Shown here: positions 1 through 7,186 of the stretch, piece after piece
Position numbering within the stretch: the stretch's first letter is position 1
How the letters are laid out: every line of letters begins with the position of its first letter
Origin: an uncultured Clostridia bacterium
Lineage (GTDB): Bacteria > Bacillota > Clostridia > TANB77 > CAG-508
DNA: 19,910 nucleotides
Reading direction: 5' to 3'
Assembly: GCA_948745425.1 (NCBI GenBank)
Contig: CAPZDM010000030.1
Span: 1-19,910 of the forward strand
Made by a program: the position numbers and the translations under genes
The notes under the pieces: generated by a model
Seen by the model: only the letters and a program-made list of their open reading frames with translations
The model's database searches: none
What the model was told of the DNA's origin: nothing

Positions 1-187
1 CTCTTTTTATATAAATGATTATAATAAAAATATATTTATTATTCAACTATTATTGTTATATTTTGTGTCAAATTTTATTAATATTTTTTTGTAGCACTTA
101 AAATTAATTAGAATAAGATATATGTATATATGATTGTTTTTTGCAAATAATATATTTATTATATTTTGGAAGGAGTTTAGTTCTTAA

Positions 188-1057
188 ATGAAATCAATTT
201 GCATTAAAATTAATAACAATTCTATAATAAAATATTTATTTGATAGATTTTCATTATTGGAATTAGACAATTTATATCTTTCTTCCAATTCTTTTAAGAT
301 ATATGATAATATAATAATTCATTATTGTGGAACAAATATAGATTTATTTTATGATTGTATATGTAGTATACTAACAGATACAATATTAAAATTTTATGAA
401 CCTATTGTATTAAAAAAAGAGTTAAATAGTAATTTCTTCTATTTTTCATCTTCTGAAAAAGATAGAATTTTAGAATTATGTGATTATGAAAGTTCTATTG
501 AATCAGAATTTTTTAAAGATAAATATTTTTCAATATATAATTCTCTTTATAAATATTTAAAAGAAAATCATTCTATTGTATTAAATGGATTTTTCAATTT
601 TAGACTTGGAAAATATCGTAAGACATTAGATTATATATTAAATACATGTATAAATAGATATCTAATTGAACGTGAATATTTTGAATTTATAAGTATATTG
701 AGATTATATATAGAGTCAAATATTTCGAAAGTTTCTAATATACATCTTGTATATTTTAATGGTACATCAATTCTATTAGATGATAATAAGCAGGTAATTG
801 ATAGTAAATCTAAAGAATACTTTAATGCTAAGTTTTTATCAGATATAACATTTTCAGATAATGACTATATTTTAAATTATTTATTAAATACTCTACCTGC
901 ACATTTAACTATTCATATACCTGTTGATGAAATTGAGGATGATTTTATTAATACTTTAAAATTAATATTTGAAAATAGAATTACTATTTGCAATAATTGT
1001 GATATATGTTCACTTTATAAATATATTAATTTAGATATAAAAAATAAGAAAAATTGA
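188..1057 (+). CDS. ytxC: YtxC-like sporulation protein
   Basis: A 289-residue protein resembling the putative sporulation protein YtxC family of Bacillus and Clostridium. The recognisable core is the middle segment with GFFNFRLGKYRKTLDYILN followed by a YLIEREYFEFISILRLYIES-like helix, and the C-terminal part with a short strand (HLVYFNGTSILL) and two Cys pairs near the end (ICNNCDIC). There is no signal peptide or membrane segment, so it is probably cytosolic. The molecular function of the family is unknown; the sporulation link is family knowledge. The start is supported by GGAAGGAG at 168-175. The 187 bases upstream are almost pure A/T and I see no convincing promoter there. The gene has its own terminator and looks monocistronic. 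Recognition is by pattern memory, moderately sure. Confidence 0.75.
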   Translation: MKSICIKINNNSIIKYLFDRFSLLELDNLYLSSNSFKIYDNIIIHYCGTNIDLFYDCICSILTDTILKFYEPIVLKKELNSNFFYFSSSEKDRILELCDYESSIESEFFKDKYFSIYNSLYKYLKENHSIVLNGFFNFRLGKYRKTLDYILNTCINRYLIEREYFEFISILRLYIESNISKVSNIHLVYFNGTSILLDDNKQVIDSKSKEYFNAKFLSDITFSDNDYILNYLLNTLPAHLTIHIPVDEIEDDFINTLKLIFENRITICNNCDICSLYKYINLDIKNKKN

Positions 1058-1075
1058 AATTTTTCTTATTTTTTT
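1040..1075 (+). terminator. Intrinsic terminator of ytxC-like gene
   Basis: A 16-base arm (1040-1055) pairs with 1058-1073 across a tiny loop and runs straight into a T-rich tail. The TGA stop of the gene lies inside the hairpin, at its apex. Confidence 0.75.
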
Positions 1076-1179
1076 AGTTTTTTGTTAAACAAATTTTACA
1101 TAAACTCTTCCATTTTTCCATATTTTGTTGTATAATGTAATAGTATATACAAGAAAATAATTAATTTGGAGGATTTTAT

Positions 1180-2106
1180 ATGATACCTTTTATAATATTT
1201 TTAATTATATTTTTCGCAATTATAGTATTTCTTATATATAATTCTATTAAAGTGGTTAGTCAATCAGAGGTTTATGTTATTGAAAGATTAGGTAAGTTCC
1301 ATAAAATAGCAGATGCTGGTCTTACTTTTATAATCCCACTTGTAGACCGTGTTAGATTTGTTGTTAGTTTAAAACAACAGACTCTAGATGTTCAACCACA
1401 AGAAGTTATTACAAAAGATAATGTTACTATTAGAATTAATACAGTTGTATTCTATAAAGTTGTAGATCCTGCAAAAGCAGTTTATGAAATTCATTCTCTA
1501 AAAAAGAGTATCGCATATTTATCAATCACTACAACACGTGATATTGTTGGTAAGCTAGACTTGGACGCAACCTTTAGTTCAAGAGATTTAATAAATGAAC
1601 AATTAAAAATGGTTTTAAATGAAGCTACTTCTCAATGGGGATGTAAAGTTGAAAGAGTTGAAATTCAAGATATTACTCCTCCAGAAGATATACGTACAGC
1701 GATGGAAAAACAGATGAATGCTGAAAGAAATAAAAGAGCTGAGATTTTAAAAGCTGAAGGAGAACGTCAAGCTAAAATACTTCAAGCAGAGGGTTCCAAA
1801 ACTGCTACAATCTTAGCAGCTGAAGCTGAAAAAGAAGCAAAAATCAGAAAAGCCATGGGTGATGCTGAAGCTATAAAGAGAGTTGCTGAAGCGAAAGCTT
1901 TAGAAGTTCAAATGATTTATACTGCAATGAAAGATGCAAATCCAGATGAAACCCTTGTTCAATTAAAATCTTTAGAGGCTCTAAAGGAAATTGCAGATGG
2001 AGATGCAAATAAAATATTTATTCCATTTGAAGCTGCTACTTCTAATTTAGTAGATATAGGTATAAAAGGAGATCTGTTACACCCTACTAGTAATAAAAAG
2101 GAATAA
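1180..2106 (+). CDS. SPFH/band 7 stomatin-like membrane protein
   Basis: A 308-residue stomatin/paraslipin-type protein. One N-terminal membrane segment (about residues 3-23) is followed by the SPFH/PHB domain (VVSQSEVYVIERLGKFHKIADAGLTF, then the TLDVQPQEVITKDNVTI strand typical of the family). After it comes a long Ala/Glu/Lys-rich coiled coil (about 180-250) with repeated ILKAEGERQAK-like segments. Family members oligomerise at the cytoplasmic membrane as scaffolds, often beside an NfeD partner; no NfeD gene is adjacent here. The start has GGAGG eight bases upstream. A TATAAT at 1131-1136 could be its -10 box, but the -35 is poor. Its own terminators on both sides suggest a single-gene unit. 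Confidence 0.9.
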   Translation: MIPFIIFLIIFFAIIVFLIYNSIKVVSQSEVYVIERLGKFHKIADAGLTFIIPLVDRVRFVVSLKQQTLDVQPQEVITKDNVTIRINTVVFYKVVDPAKAVYEIHSLKKSIAYLSITTTRDIVGKLDLDATFSSRDLINEQLKMVLNEATSQWGCKVERVEIQDITPPEDIRTAMEKQMNAERNKRAEILKAEGERQAKILQAEGSKTATILAAEAEKEAKIRKAMGDAEAIKRVAEAKALEVQMIYTAMKDANPDETLVQLKSLEALKEIADGDANKIFIPFEAATSNLVDIGIKGDLLHPTSNKKE

Positions 2107-2139
2107 TACATATAATAATCTATAATTGATTTTTCATAC

Positions 2140-2176
2140 AAAACAAAAAAGTGAACAAAGTTCACTTTTTTGTTTT
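2140..2176 (+). terminator. Intrinsic terminator after SPFH gene
   Basis: Perfect 17-base arms at 2140-2156 and 2160-2176 with an AAA loop. The base of the stem is GTGAAC/GTTCAC and the outer part is A/T, giving a T-rich 3' side. Confidence 0.85.
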
Positions 2177-2302
2177 ATAAAACTATTATATAATTTCAAC
2201 AAATGTCTTCCCTTTTTTTATTTTTTAGAATATAATATGTATAATATACTCAATATATGATTATATATGGGTTTTTACTAACACAGAAAGAAGATGTGTA
2301 AA

Positions 2303-3187
2303 ATGAAAAAAGTTATTTTTAAGGGCTGTGGAACAGCCATTGCTACACCTTTCGATGAAAATGGTGTAAATTATGCAGAGTTTGAAAAATTATTAGAATT
2401 TCAAGTTAAAAATGGGGCTGATGCAATAATAGTTTGTGGTACTACTGGTGAGGCTTCAACGATGACTGATTCTGAAAGAAAGGAAACTATAAAATTTGCA
2501 GTTGATACTATTGATGGACGTATTCCTGTAATTGCAGGTACTGGTTCAAATTGTACTGCAAGTGCTATTGAACTTTCAAAATTTGCAACTAATATTGGTG
2601 TTGATGGAATACTTGTTGTTACTCCTTATTACAATAAGGCTACACAAAATGGATTAATAGAACATTATAAAGCTATTGCTTCTGCTGTTCCTAATACTCC
2701 TATTATTATGTATAGTGTACCAAGTAGAACTGGTGTAAATATCTTACCTAAAACCTGTTTAGAGTTATCTAAAATTCAAAATATAGTTGCAATAAAGGAG
2801 GCATCTGGAAATTTATCTCAGGTTGCTGAGATTGCTGCACTTTGTGGAGATAATTTGAATATTTATAGTGGTAATGATGATCAAGTACTTCCTGTTTTAT
2901 CTTTAGGTGGACTTGGTGTAATTTCTGTATTTTCAAATATCGCTCCTCAAAAATTTTCAGATATGATTAAAAATTTCTGGGATGGAAAAATAAAAGAAGC
3001 CACAGCAATTCAATTAGAGAGTCTTAAACTTATAAATGCATTATTTTGTGAAGTAAATCCTATACCTGTAAAAGCTGCTCTAAATCTAATGGGGTATGAT
3101 TTTGGTACTCCTAGATTACCTCTTACTCCTATCTCTTCTGAAAATTTAGAAATACTAAAAATTGCCATGAAACCTTATTTGATTTAA
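2303..3187 (+). CDS. dapA: 4-hydroxy-tetrahydrodipicolinate synthase
   Basis: DapA condenses pyruvate with aspartate semialdehyde, the first committed step to diaminopimelate, lysine and spore dipicolinate. The TIM-barrel aldolase signatures are all present: GTTGE (active-site Thr pair), PYYNK, the IMYSVPSRTG segment with catalytic Tyr and Arg, and the Schiff-base Lys in VAIKEASGN (about residue 165). Length, 294 residues, is normal. An ATG three codons earlier (2294) sits directly against the purine-rich AAAGAAG; the ATG at 2303 has a workable nine-base spacing, so I prefer it. No lysine riboswitch fits in the 117-base upstream gap. dapB lies downstream, separated by an HD-domain gene. Confidence 0.95.
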   Translation: MKKVIFKGCGTAIATPFDENGVNYAEFEKLLEFQVKNGADAIIVCGTTGEASTMTDSERKETIKFAVDTIDGRIPVIAGTGSNCTASAIELSKFATNIGVDGILVVTPYYNKATQNGLIEHYKAIASAVPNTPIIMYSVPSRTGVNILPKTCLELSKIQNIVAIKEASGNLSQVAEIAALCGDNLNIYSGNDDQVLPVLSLGGLGVISVFSNIAPQKFSDMIKNFWDGKIKEATAIQLESLKLINALFCEVNPIPVKAALNLMGYDFGTPRLPLTPISSENLEILKIAMKPYLI

Positions 3188-3207
3188 TATATCTTTTATA
3201 GTATAAT
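3179..3207 (+). promoter_or_regulatory. Sigma-A-type promoter for HD-domain gene
   Basis: TTGATT (3179-3184), a 17-base spacer and TATAAT (3202-3207). The -35 box overlaps the last codons of dapA. The predicted start near 3214 rules out the upstream GTG at 3212 as the translation start and supports the ATG at 3278. Confidence 0.65.
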
Positions 3208-3277
3208 TAGTGTGAGGGCACTTTGTCCCCAGTATCTTGTGTATTTTATATTATGCAATTATAAAGGAATTGATTAT

Positions 3278-3814
3278 ATGTTTAAAATATTAGAAAAAAT
3301 GAATAACGATAAATATTTTAATGAGATTATATATAATATAAAAATAAATAGTATTGTATTACAAATGAAAAATTATAGGCAACATTATAATACTTCTTGT
3401 TATGAGCATTGCCTATATGTTTCATATTATACTTATTTAATATGCAAAAAACTACATTTAAATTATGTATCAGCAACACGTGCTGCTATGTTACACGATT
3501 TATTTTTATACGATTGGAGAAAAAAAGAAAATCGTAAAGGTTTTCACGCATTTACCCATCCTAAATGTGCTTTAAATAATGCAACTAAATTATTTGAACT
3601 TAATGATATTGAAAAAGATGTAATTTCAAAACATATGTGGCCTGTAACACTGGCTTTACCTAAATATAAGGAATCTTATATTATAACATTAACTGATAAG
3701 TTTTCTGCCATTATGGAAACTTTAGAAGGATTAGAGGATACTAATACATATAAAAAAATGTTTAGGTATGCATATATGATTTTAGGTTTTTGTACATTTA
3801 GTTATTTTTTATAA
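3278..3814 (+). CDS. HD-domain phosphohydrolase family protein
   Basis: A 178-residue protein with an HD metal-dependent hydrolase fold. Visible metal ligands are His in YEHCLYV, the His-Asp pair in AAMLHDLFLYDW, a further His in HAFTHPKC and a His in ISKHMWP, followed by a conserved Asp in ITLTDKFSAIME. Substrate cannot be told from sequence; relatives act on phosphorylated nucleotides or second messengers. It ends in a hydrophobic stretch (YAYMILGFCTFSYFL). The start has AAAGGA upstream at 3263-3268; a longer reading from GTG 3212 would begin before the mapped promoter could transcribe it. It sits between dapA and dapB on the same strand but has its own promoter, so a link to lysine synthesis is not implied. 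Confidence 0.8.
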   Translation: MFKILEKMNNDKYFNEIIYNIKINSIVLQMKNYRQHYNTSCYEHCLYVSYYTYLICKKLHLNYVSATRAAMLHDLFLYDWRKKENRKGFHAFTHPKCALNNATKLFELNDIEKDVISKHMWPVTLALPKYKESYIITLTDKFSAIMETLEGLEDTNTYKKMFRYAYMILGFCTFSYFL

Positions 3815-3847
3815 AATAGAAATATTCTTATTAGATTATAAGAAAGA

Positions 3848-3872
3848 TATGGGCCATTAATAATCGCCCATA
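3848..3872 (+). other. Hairpin in dapB leader
   Basis: TATGGGC (3848-3854) and GCCCATA (3866-3872) form a 7-bp stem with an 11-base loop. There is no T tract after it, so it is not a standard terminator. It lies 33 bases before dapB, whose ribosome binding site (AAAGGAAAG) is outside the stem. A leader RNA structure is possible; chance is not excluded. Confidence 0.4.
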
Positions 3873-3905
3873 CGAATTAAAATAGAAAGGAAAGAAAAAT
3901 TATAT

Positions 3906-4652
3906 ATGATAAATGTTTTTGTAAATGGATGTAATGGTCGTATGGGACGTACCGTAATATCACAAATTAAAAATTTTGATAACTTAAATTTAATAGGTGG
4001 TTTTGATATAACTAAAGATGAAACTACCAACTTCCCTATTTTTAATAAATTTGAAGACATAGATGTAAAAATAGATGTAATAGTTGATTTCTCTTACATA
4101 GCTATGACTTTAGATATGTTAGAATATGCTTCTAAAAATAATATTCCAATTGTTATAGCAACTACTGGATTTACGGAAGAACAAGAAAATAAAATAAAAG
4201 AATATAGTAAACACATACCTATATTTAAGTCTTCAAATATGTCTTTTGATATAAATTTAATGTCAAAAATCGTCGCAGAAGTTGCTAAAAAATTGTCTAA
4301 TGCCGATATAGAAATTATAGAGACTCATCATAATCAGAAAAAAGATGCTCCTAGTGGAACAGCACTTCTTCTTGCAGATGCAATAAATGAAGTATTTGAT
4401 AATAAAAAAGAATATGTATTTGATAGACATTCTAAATCTGAAAAGCGTTCACCAAATGAAATAGGATTTTCATCAATTCGTGGTGGTAACATTGTTGGAG
4501 AACATACTGTTCAATTTTTTAGCCCTTATGAAACTTTTGAAATAAAACATACTTCATATTCTAGAAATGTTTTTGCTGATGGAGCATTAAAGGCTGCTGA
4601 ATTTCTAGTAAATCAACCAAGTGGATTTTATAATATGAATGATTTAGTATAA
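3906..4652 (+). CDS. dapB: 4-hydroxy-tetrahydrodipicolinate reductase
   Basis: DapB reduces the DapA product with NAD(P)H, the second step of the diaminopimelate pathway; in spore formers the same intermediate feeds dipicolinate. The 248-residue protein shows the N-terminal Rossmann nucleotide loop (VNGCNGRMGR, residues 6-15), the ATTGF and FKSSNMSFDINL segments, and the C-terminal catalytic signature IIETHHNQKKDAPSGTA. Length is slightly short but normal for Firmicutes. The start has AAAGGAAAG upstream. It is the last plus-strand gene before the convergent minus-strand block and shares a bidirectional terminator with gerW. Confidence 0.95.
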   Translation: MINVFVNGCNGRMGRTVISQIKNFDNLNLIGGFDITKDETTNFPIFNKFEDIDVKIDVIVDFSYIAMTLDMLEYASKNNIPIVIATTGFTEEQENKIKEYSKHIPIFKSSNMSFDINLMSKIVAEVAKKLSNADIEIIETHHNQKKDAPSGTALLLADAINEVFDNKKEYVFDRHSKSEKRSPNEIGFSSIRGGNIVGEHTVQFFSPYETFEIKHTSYSRNVFADGALKAAEFLVNQPSGFYNMNDLV

Positions 4653-4688
4653 CAAATAAAACTCCCCATATGGGGAATTTTATTTGTT
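4651..4688. terminator. Bidirectional terminator between dapB and gerW
   Basis: Arms 4651-4667 and 4672-4688 pair with one mismatch; the core is CTCCCC-ATAT-GGGGA. T-rich tails occur on both strands. It overlaps the last bases of dapB and the stop end of gerW. Confidence 0.85.
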
Positions 4689-5126
4689 ATTATCTTCTTG
4701 TCTGTCTTTTTTACATAATACTTTTTCCATTTTTTCTATTATTTCTGGTGCATAGTCTAATATTTTATCTAATGATGATGCATGGTTTACTGGTAATAGT
4801 TTTACTGTATCTGCTTGTACTATTAAAAATGCTACTGGATTTATGTTTACTGCTGCTCCACTTCCTCCTCCAAATGGTAACCTATATTGTACCTGTTCTT
4901 CTTTTTCTTTTTTTGTATATTCATCTACAGTTTCTCCTTTAAATTCACTACCTCCTGCTGCAAATCCAAATGTTACTTTTGATATAGGTATTATTACACT
5001 TCCTGCTGAAGTTTCTATTGGTTCTCCTATAATTGTATTAACATCTACCATTCCTTGTATACTATCCATTGCTGTAATCATAAGTCCTTCTATAGGATGA
5101 CTTTGTCCTTTTGTTTCTTCTCCCAT
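4680..5126 (-). CDS. gerW: GerW/YtfJ family sporulation protein
   Basis: A 148-residue protein matching the GerW (YtfJ) spore protein family. It begins with HPIEGLMITAMDSIQGMVDVNTIIGEP-like sequence, then the ISKVTFGFAAGGSEF strand-turn, a Gly-rich loop (LPFGGGSGAAVNINPVAFLIV) and a helical C-terminus. In Bacillus subtilis this protein is made in the forespore and affects germination; that is family knowledge. It is the last gene of the recX-scpA-DUF2953-gerW string, and B. subtilis also pairs ytfI (DUF2953) with ytfJ. The AAGAAAGGAA ribosome binding site is rather far from the ATG. A structured element separates it from DUF2953, so it may be partly uncoupled in expression. Confidence 0.92.
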   Translation of the reverse strand: MGEETKGQSHPIEGLMITAMDSIQGMVDVNTIIGEPIETSAGSVIIPISKVTFGFAAGGSEFKGETVDEYTKKEKEEQVQYRLPFGGGSGAAVNINPVAFLIVQADTVKLLPVNHASSLDKILDYAPEIIEKMEKVLCKKDRQEDNNK

Positions 5127-5129
5127 TTT

Positions 5130-5157
5130 TTGTTCACATTCCTTTCTTACTTAAAAT
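5130..5157 (+). promoter_or_regulatory. Weak candidate promoter for the structured element
   Basis: TTGTTC (5130-5135), 16 bases, TAAAAT (5152-5157). A start about seven bases later would fall at 5164-5165, the first base of the inverted-repeat element. Both boxes are imperfect, and the site lies in the gerW leader on the opposite strand. Confidence 0.25.
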
Positions 5158-5164
5158 TAATCTA

Positions 5165-5287
5165 GATTAAAAAAGAATTGTTATTTGGCTAGGCATACGA
5201 AGGAGATATTCCCTGAGGCGTGCTTATGCACGTTGATGGGAAATCGACTGAGTGATAACAACGCCAAATGGCAATTATTTTTTAATC
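5165..5287 (+). ncRNA. Structured 123-bp element: candidate small RNA or MITE-like repeat
   Basis: A G+C-rich island in a very A/T-rich gap. The ends, 5165-5189 and 5263-5287, are inverted repeats matching at 22 of 25 positions. On the plus strand two of the three mismatches become G-U pairs, giving an uninterrupted 14-bp stem (5176-5189 with 5263-5276) followed by TTTTTT. Inside is a second stem (5205-5213 with 5238-5245, one bulged A), a symmetric UGA/GAU internal loop able to form tandem G-A pairs, and a 7-bp apical stem (5217-5223 with 5228-5234, two G-U pairs) closed by UUAU. Both mirrored A/T tails could also stop transcription from either side. The right end overlaps the last codons of DUF2953. 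I do not match it to a named RNA family. The alternative is a small palindromic mobile repeat. Confidence 0.55.
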
Positions 5288-5832
5288 ATATATAATGCAT
5301 AGATAATATGTACCAAGTAAACCTCACTTATACCATTTGCCCAAAAATTTATTACATTTCCTATATTATATATAGGTGCTATTTTATATTCTACTTTATC
5401 TGCATTATTTCTTATCAAAATAGGCACTAATGTTGATATGATAGTGAATACACCAATTGTACTTATTATTCCTTCTGTACCTATCTCAAGATTGAAGTTT
5501 AACTTTTCTAGTTTTAAATTTAAATGCTTAAAAGCTTTTATAATCTGTTTTCTATTTTTAATTTCTTTTTTTATCTCTTTTTCTATACCAATATCTTCTA
5601 TCTTATATTTCATCTTGCTTATAGATTTACTTACTTTTTCATTATTAAATTTTACCTTAGCAATTTTAATATATTTGAATATAAATAGCTCAATATTTAT
5701 GTGATAATGATTTTTAAGCTTTACTTTCTCTCCTCTTTCATTTATATTTGATATTTGTATATCTTTAAAATTAACTCTTATTTTTAGAGAAGCTATAGCT
5801 ATAATAATTAAAAAAAATAAAATTAATAACAT
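5275..5832 (-). CDS. DUF2953 domain protein (YtfI-like)
   Basis: A 185-residue protein of the DUF2953 family, the usual partner upstream of gerW/ytfJ. It has one N-terminal membrane segment (LLILFFLIIIAIASL) and a basic, Lys-rich middle part with the KHLNLKLEKLNFNLEIGTEG segment typical of the family. A further hydrophobic stretch follows near residue 130. Function is unknown; the neighbourhood suggests a role linked to the spore envelope, which is inference. An ATG at 5844 gives four extra residues but has no ribosome binding site. The internal ATG at 5832 has GGAG six bases upstream, so I use it. The final codons (MIKK and stop) fall inside the right arm of the structured element. Confidence 0.8.
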   Translation of the reverse strand: MLLILFFLIIIAIASLKIRVNFKDIQISNINERGEKVKLKNHYHINIELFIFKYIKIAKVKFNNEKVSKSISKMKYKIEDIGIEKEIKKEIKNRKQIIKAFKHLNLKLEKLNFNLEIGTEGIISTIGVFTIISTLVPILIRNNADKVEYKIAPIYNIGNVINFWANGISEVYLVHIIYALYMIKK

Positions 5833-5887
5833 AAAATTCTCCATTTCATAGAATTTATATTATTAATTTTTTCCAATTTTCCTAATT

Positions 5888-6646
5888 TTATTCTTTCTTT
5901 TTCTTTATTTTTTCAACTTTTATATCTCCAAAGTTTTCTTGTTGCTCTGTCATAACCTTACTTCTTCTTGATAATTCTAAAAGTCCTGAAAATGCTGTTA
6001 CAACTTCTTGCTTATTGTGTTTTTTTAAAGTATATACTTTATTAAATACAAAATTCGGAGTATGCAATAATATTTTAAACATTTCTTTTACTTTTTCATG
6101 TACTGTATATGTATCTACTAATGCTATCTTTTCAATATTTTTTGCATTTACATTTATCTTTTCCTCATTTCTATATATTAATCTTTTGTATAGTTTCGTT
6201 ATTATCCCTTGCTCATAGTTCTCATCTAATTCTTGTTTAGGCAATTCAATTTTTTCTGCAAATTTATAATATCTATTAGAAAAAGTTAAAAAGTTTTCTT
6301 TTAATTTTTGTGTTATATCTTTATATTTCTTATATTCTATAATTCTTCTTATAAGTTCTTCTTCTGTTAATTCCTCCTCATCTTCTTGATGTTTTGGAAG
6401 TAGTTTTTTTGATTTTAAATATAATAAAGTTGATGCCATAATTGCAAATTCACTAGCTACTATTAAGTTCATTTCTTCCATTTTATTTATATATTCTATG
6501 TATTGTTCAGTAATCTCAGATATTTTTATATCATATATATCCATTTTATTTTTGTCTATTAAATGTAATAATAAATCTAGTGGTCCTTCAAAATTTTCTA
6601 TTTTTATTGCATATTTATTTGTTTCTAATGCTAGTACGTTGTTCAT
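5888..6646 (-). CDS. scpA: Segregation and condensation protein A
   Basis: ScpA is the kleisin that bridges the SMC dimer in the bacterial condensin complex on the chromosome. The N-terminal signature is clear: FEGPLDLLLHLIDKNKMDIYDIKISEITEQY, then the VASEFAIMASTLLYLKSKKLLP helix. An acidic linker (EDEEELTEEELIRRI) follows, with a C-terminal winged-helix region (KHNKQEVVTAFSGLLELSRRSKV). Length, 252 residues, is normal. The ATG has AAAGGA close upstream. It lies 34 bases after recX and 55 bases before the preferred DUF2953 start, so they are likely one transcript. The partner scpB, normally next, is missing from this position. Confidence 0.95.
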   Translation of the reverse strand: MNNVLALETNKYAIKIENFEGPLDLLLHLIDKNKMDIYDIKISEITEQYIEYINKMEEMNLIVASEFAIMASTLLYLKSKKLLPKHQEDEEELTEEELIRRIIEYKKYKDITQKLKENFLTFSNRYYKFAEKIELPKQELDENYEQGIITKLYKRLIYRNEEKINVNAKNIEKIALVDTYTVHEKVKEMFKILLHTPNFVFNKVYTLKKHNKQEVVTAFSGLLELSRRSKVMTEQQENFGDIKVEKIKKKKE

Positions 6647-6680
6647 TATTTTTTCCTTTCATTTTATTTATGTACTCTTT

Positions 6681-7109
6681 CTAATCCTTATTAAATCCTT
6701 TTTTATATAGATAATTTTTTAATTCTCTTTCGTCCATTATAGCTGATTTTTTTGCAATTATATTTTCTTTTGACTTTTCCTCATATTCTTCTAGTTCTTC
6801 TCTATTTTCTGCTATATAGTCTTCTATATCATCTTTCGAAATTCCTTTTGCATATAGCTTATTTTTTATTTCAAATATTGATAAATTCTTTAATGCCATA
6901 AATTCACTAATTGCTCTTTCTATATAATCTGTATCACTCAGATATCCTGCTTCTTTTACATATTCGATTATTTCTTCCAAGGTTTCTTCTTCTATTATTT
7001 TAGAAAATTTTTGTCTTACTTCATATTCTGTTCTCTTTTTATACATTATATAGTTCATGACTTTTGTTTTTTGTTTCTCAAATTCTTGTATTTTATTATA
7101 ATCTAGCAT
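6681..7109 (-). CDS. recX: RecX family regulatory protein
   Basis: A 142-residue RecX-type protein, made of three-helix repeats that insert into the RecA filament groove and limit or modulate recombination. Visible family pattern: VMNYIMYKKRTEYEVRQKF (first repeat), a GYLSDTDYIERAISEF segment (second repeat with the typical G-Y-L-D-D/S spacing), then FEIKNKLYAKGIS and a final RELKNYLYKKGF repeat. Slightly short for the family. GGAAG lies nine bases before the ATG. A candidate promoter (7146-7174) lies just upstream, so recX probably heads the recX-scpA-DUF2953 transcript. Confidence 0.85.
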   Translation of the reverse strand: MLDYNKIQEFEKQKTKVMNYIMYKKRTEYEVRQKFSKIIEEETLEEIIEYVKEAGYLSDTDYIERAISEFMALKNLSIFEIKNKLYAKGISKDDIEDYIAENREELEEYEEKSKENIIAKKSAIMDERELKNYLYKKGFNKD

Positions 7110-7145
7110 TTAATATTTCTTCCTTTTTTATATTTCTTCTTATAA

Positions 7146-7174
7146 TATATATAGTCGGAAAAGAATTGTTTCAA
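7146..7174 (-). promoter_or_regulatory. Candidate promoter for recX-scpA string
   Basis: Read on the minus strand: TTGAAA (7174-7169), 17 bases, TATATA (7151-7146). It lies in the 77-base gap between purD and recX. The -35 is good, the -10 only fair, and A/T-rich sequence raises the chance-match rate. Confidence 0.4.
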
Positions 7175-7186
7175 ATTATTTTTCAA

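Noticed and set aside
19..43. A/T palindrome near the left edge
   Set aside because: Pure A/T sequence of this kind occurs by chance throughout the window; no T tract or gene end can be tied to it.
2177..2293. Lysine riboswitch before dapA
   Set aside because: The gap is A/T-rich, only 117 bases, and shows none of the conserved helices.
3214..3232. Small G-rich hairpin at the start of the HD gene transcript
   Set aside because: Only about five pairs with a bulge; too little to call a regulatory element.
5211..5245. CTGAG and GAAA segments in the structured element suggest a hammerhead ribozyme
   Set aside because: The required CUGAUGA core is absent and the order of stems does not fit.
5165..5287. 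Possible 6S RNA
   Set aside because: Too short and the flanking stem and central bubble sequences do not match the 6S pattern.
5178..5298. Open frame through the structured element on the plus strand
   Set aside because: No usable start codon with ribosome binding site; open by chance within an RNA-like fold.
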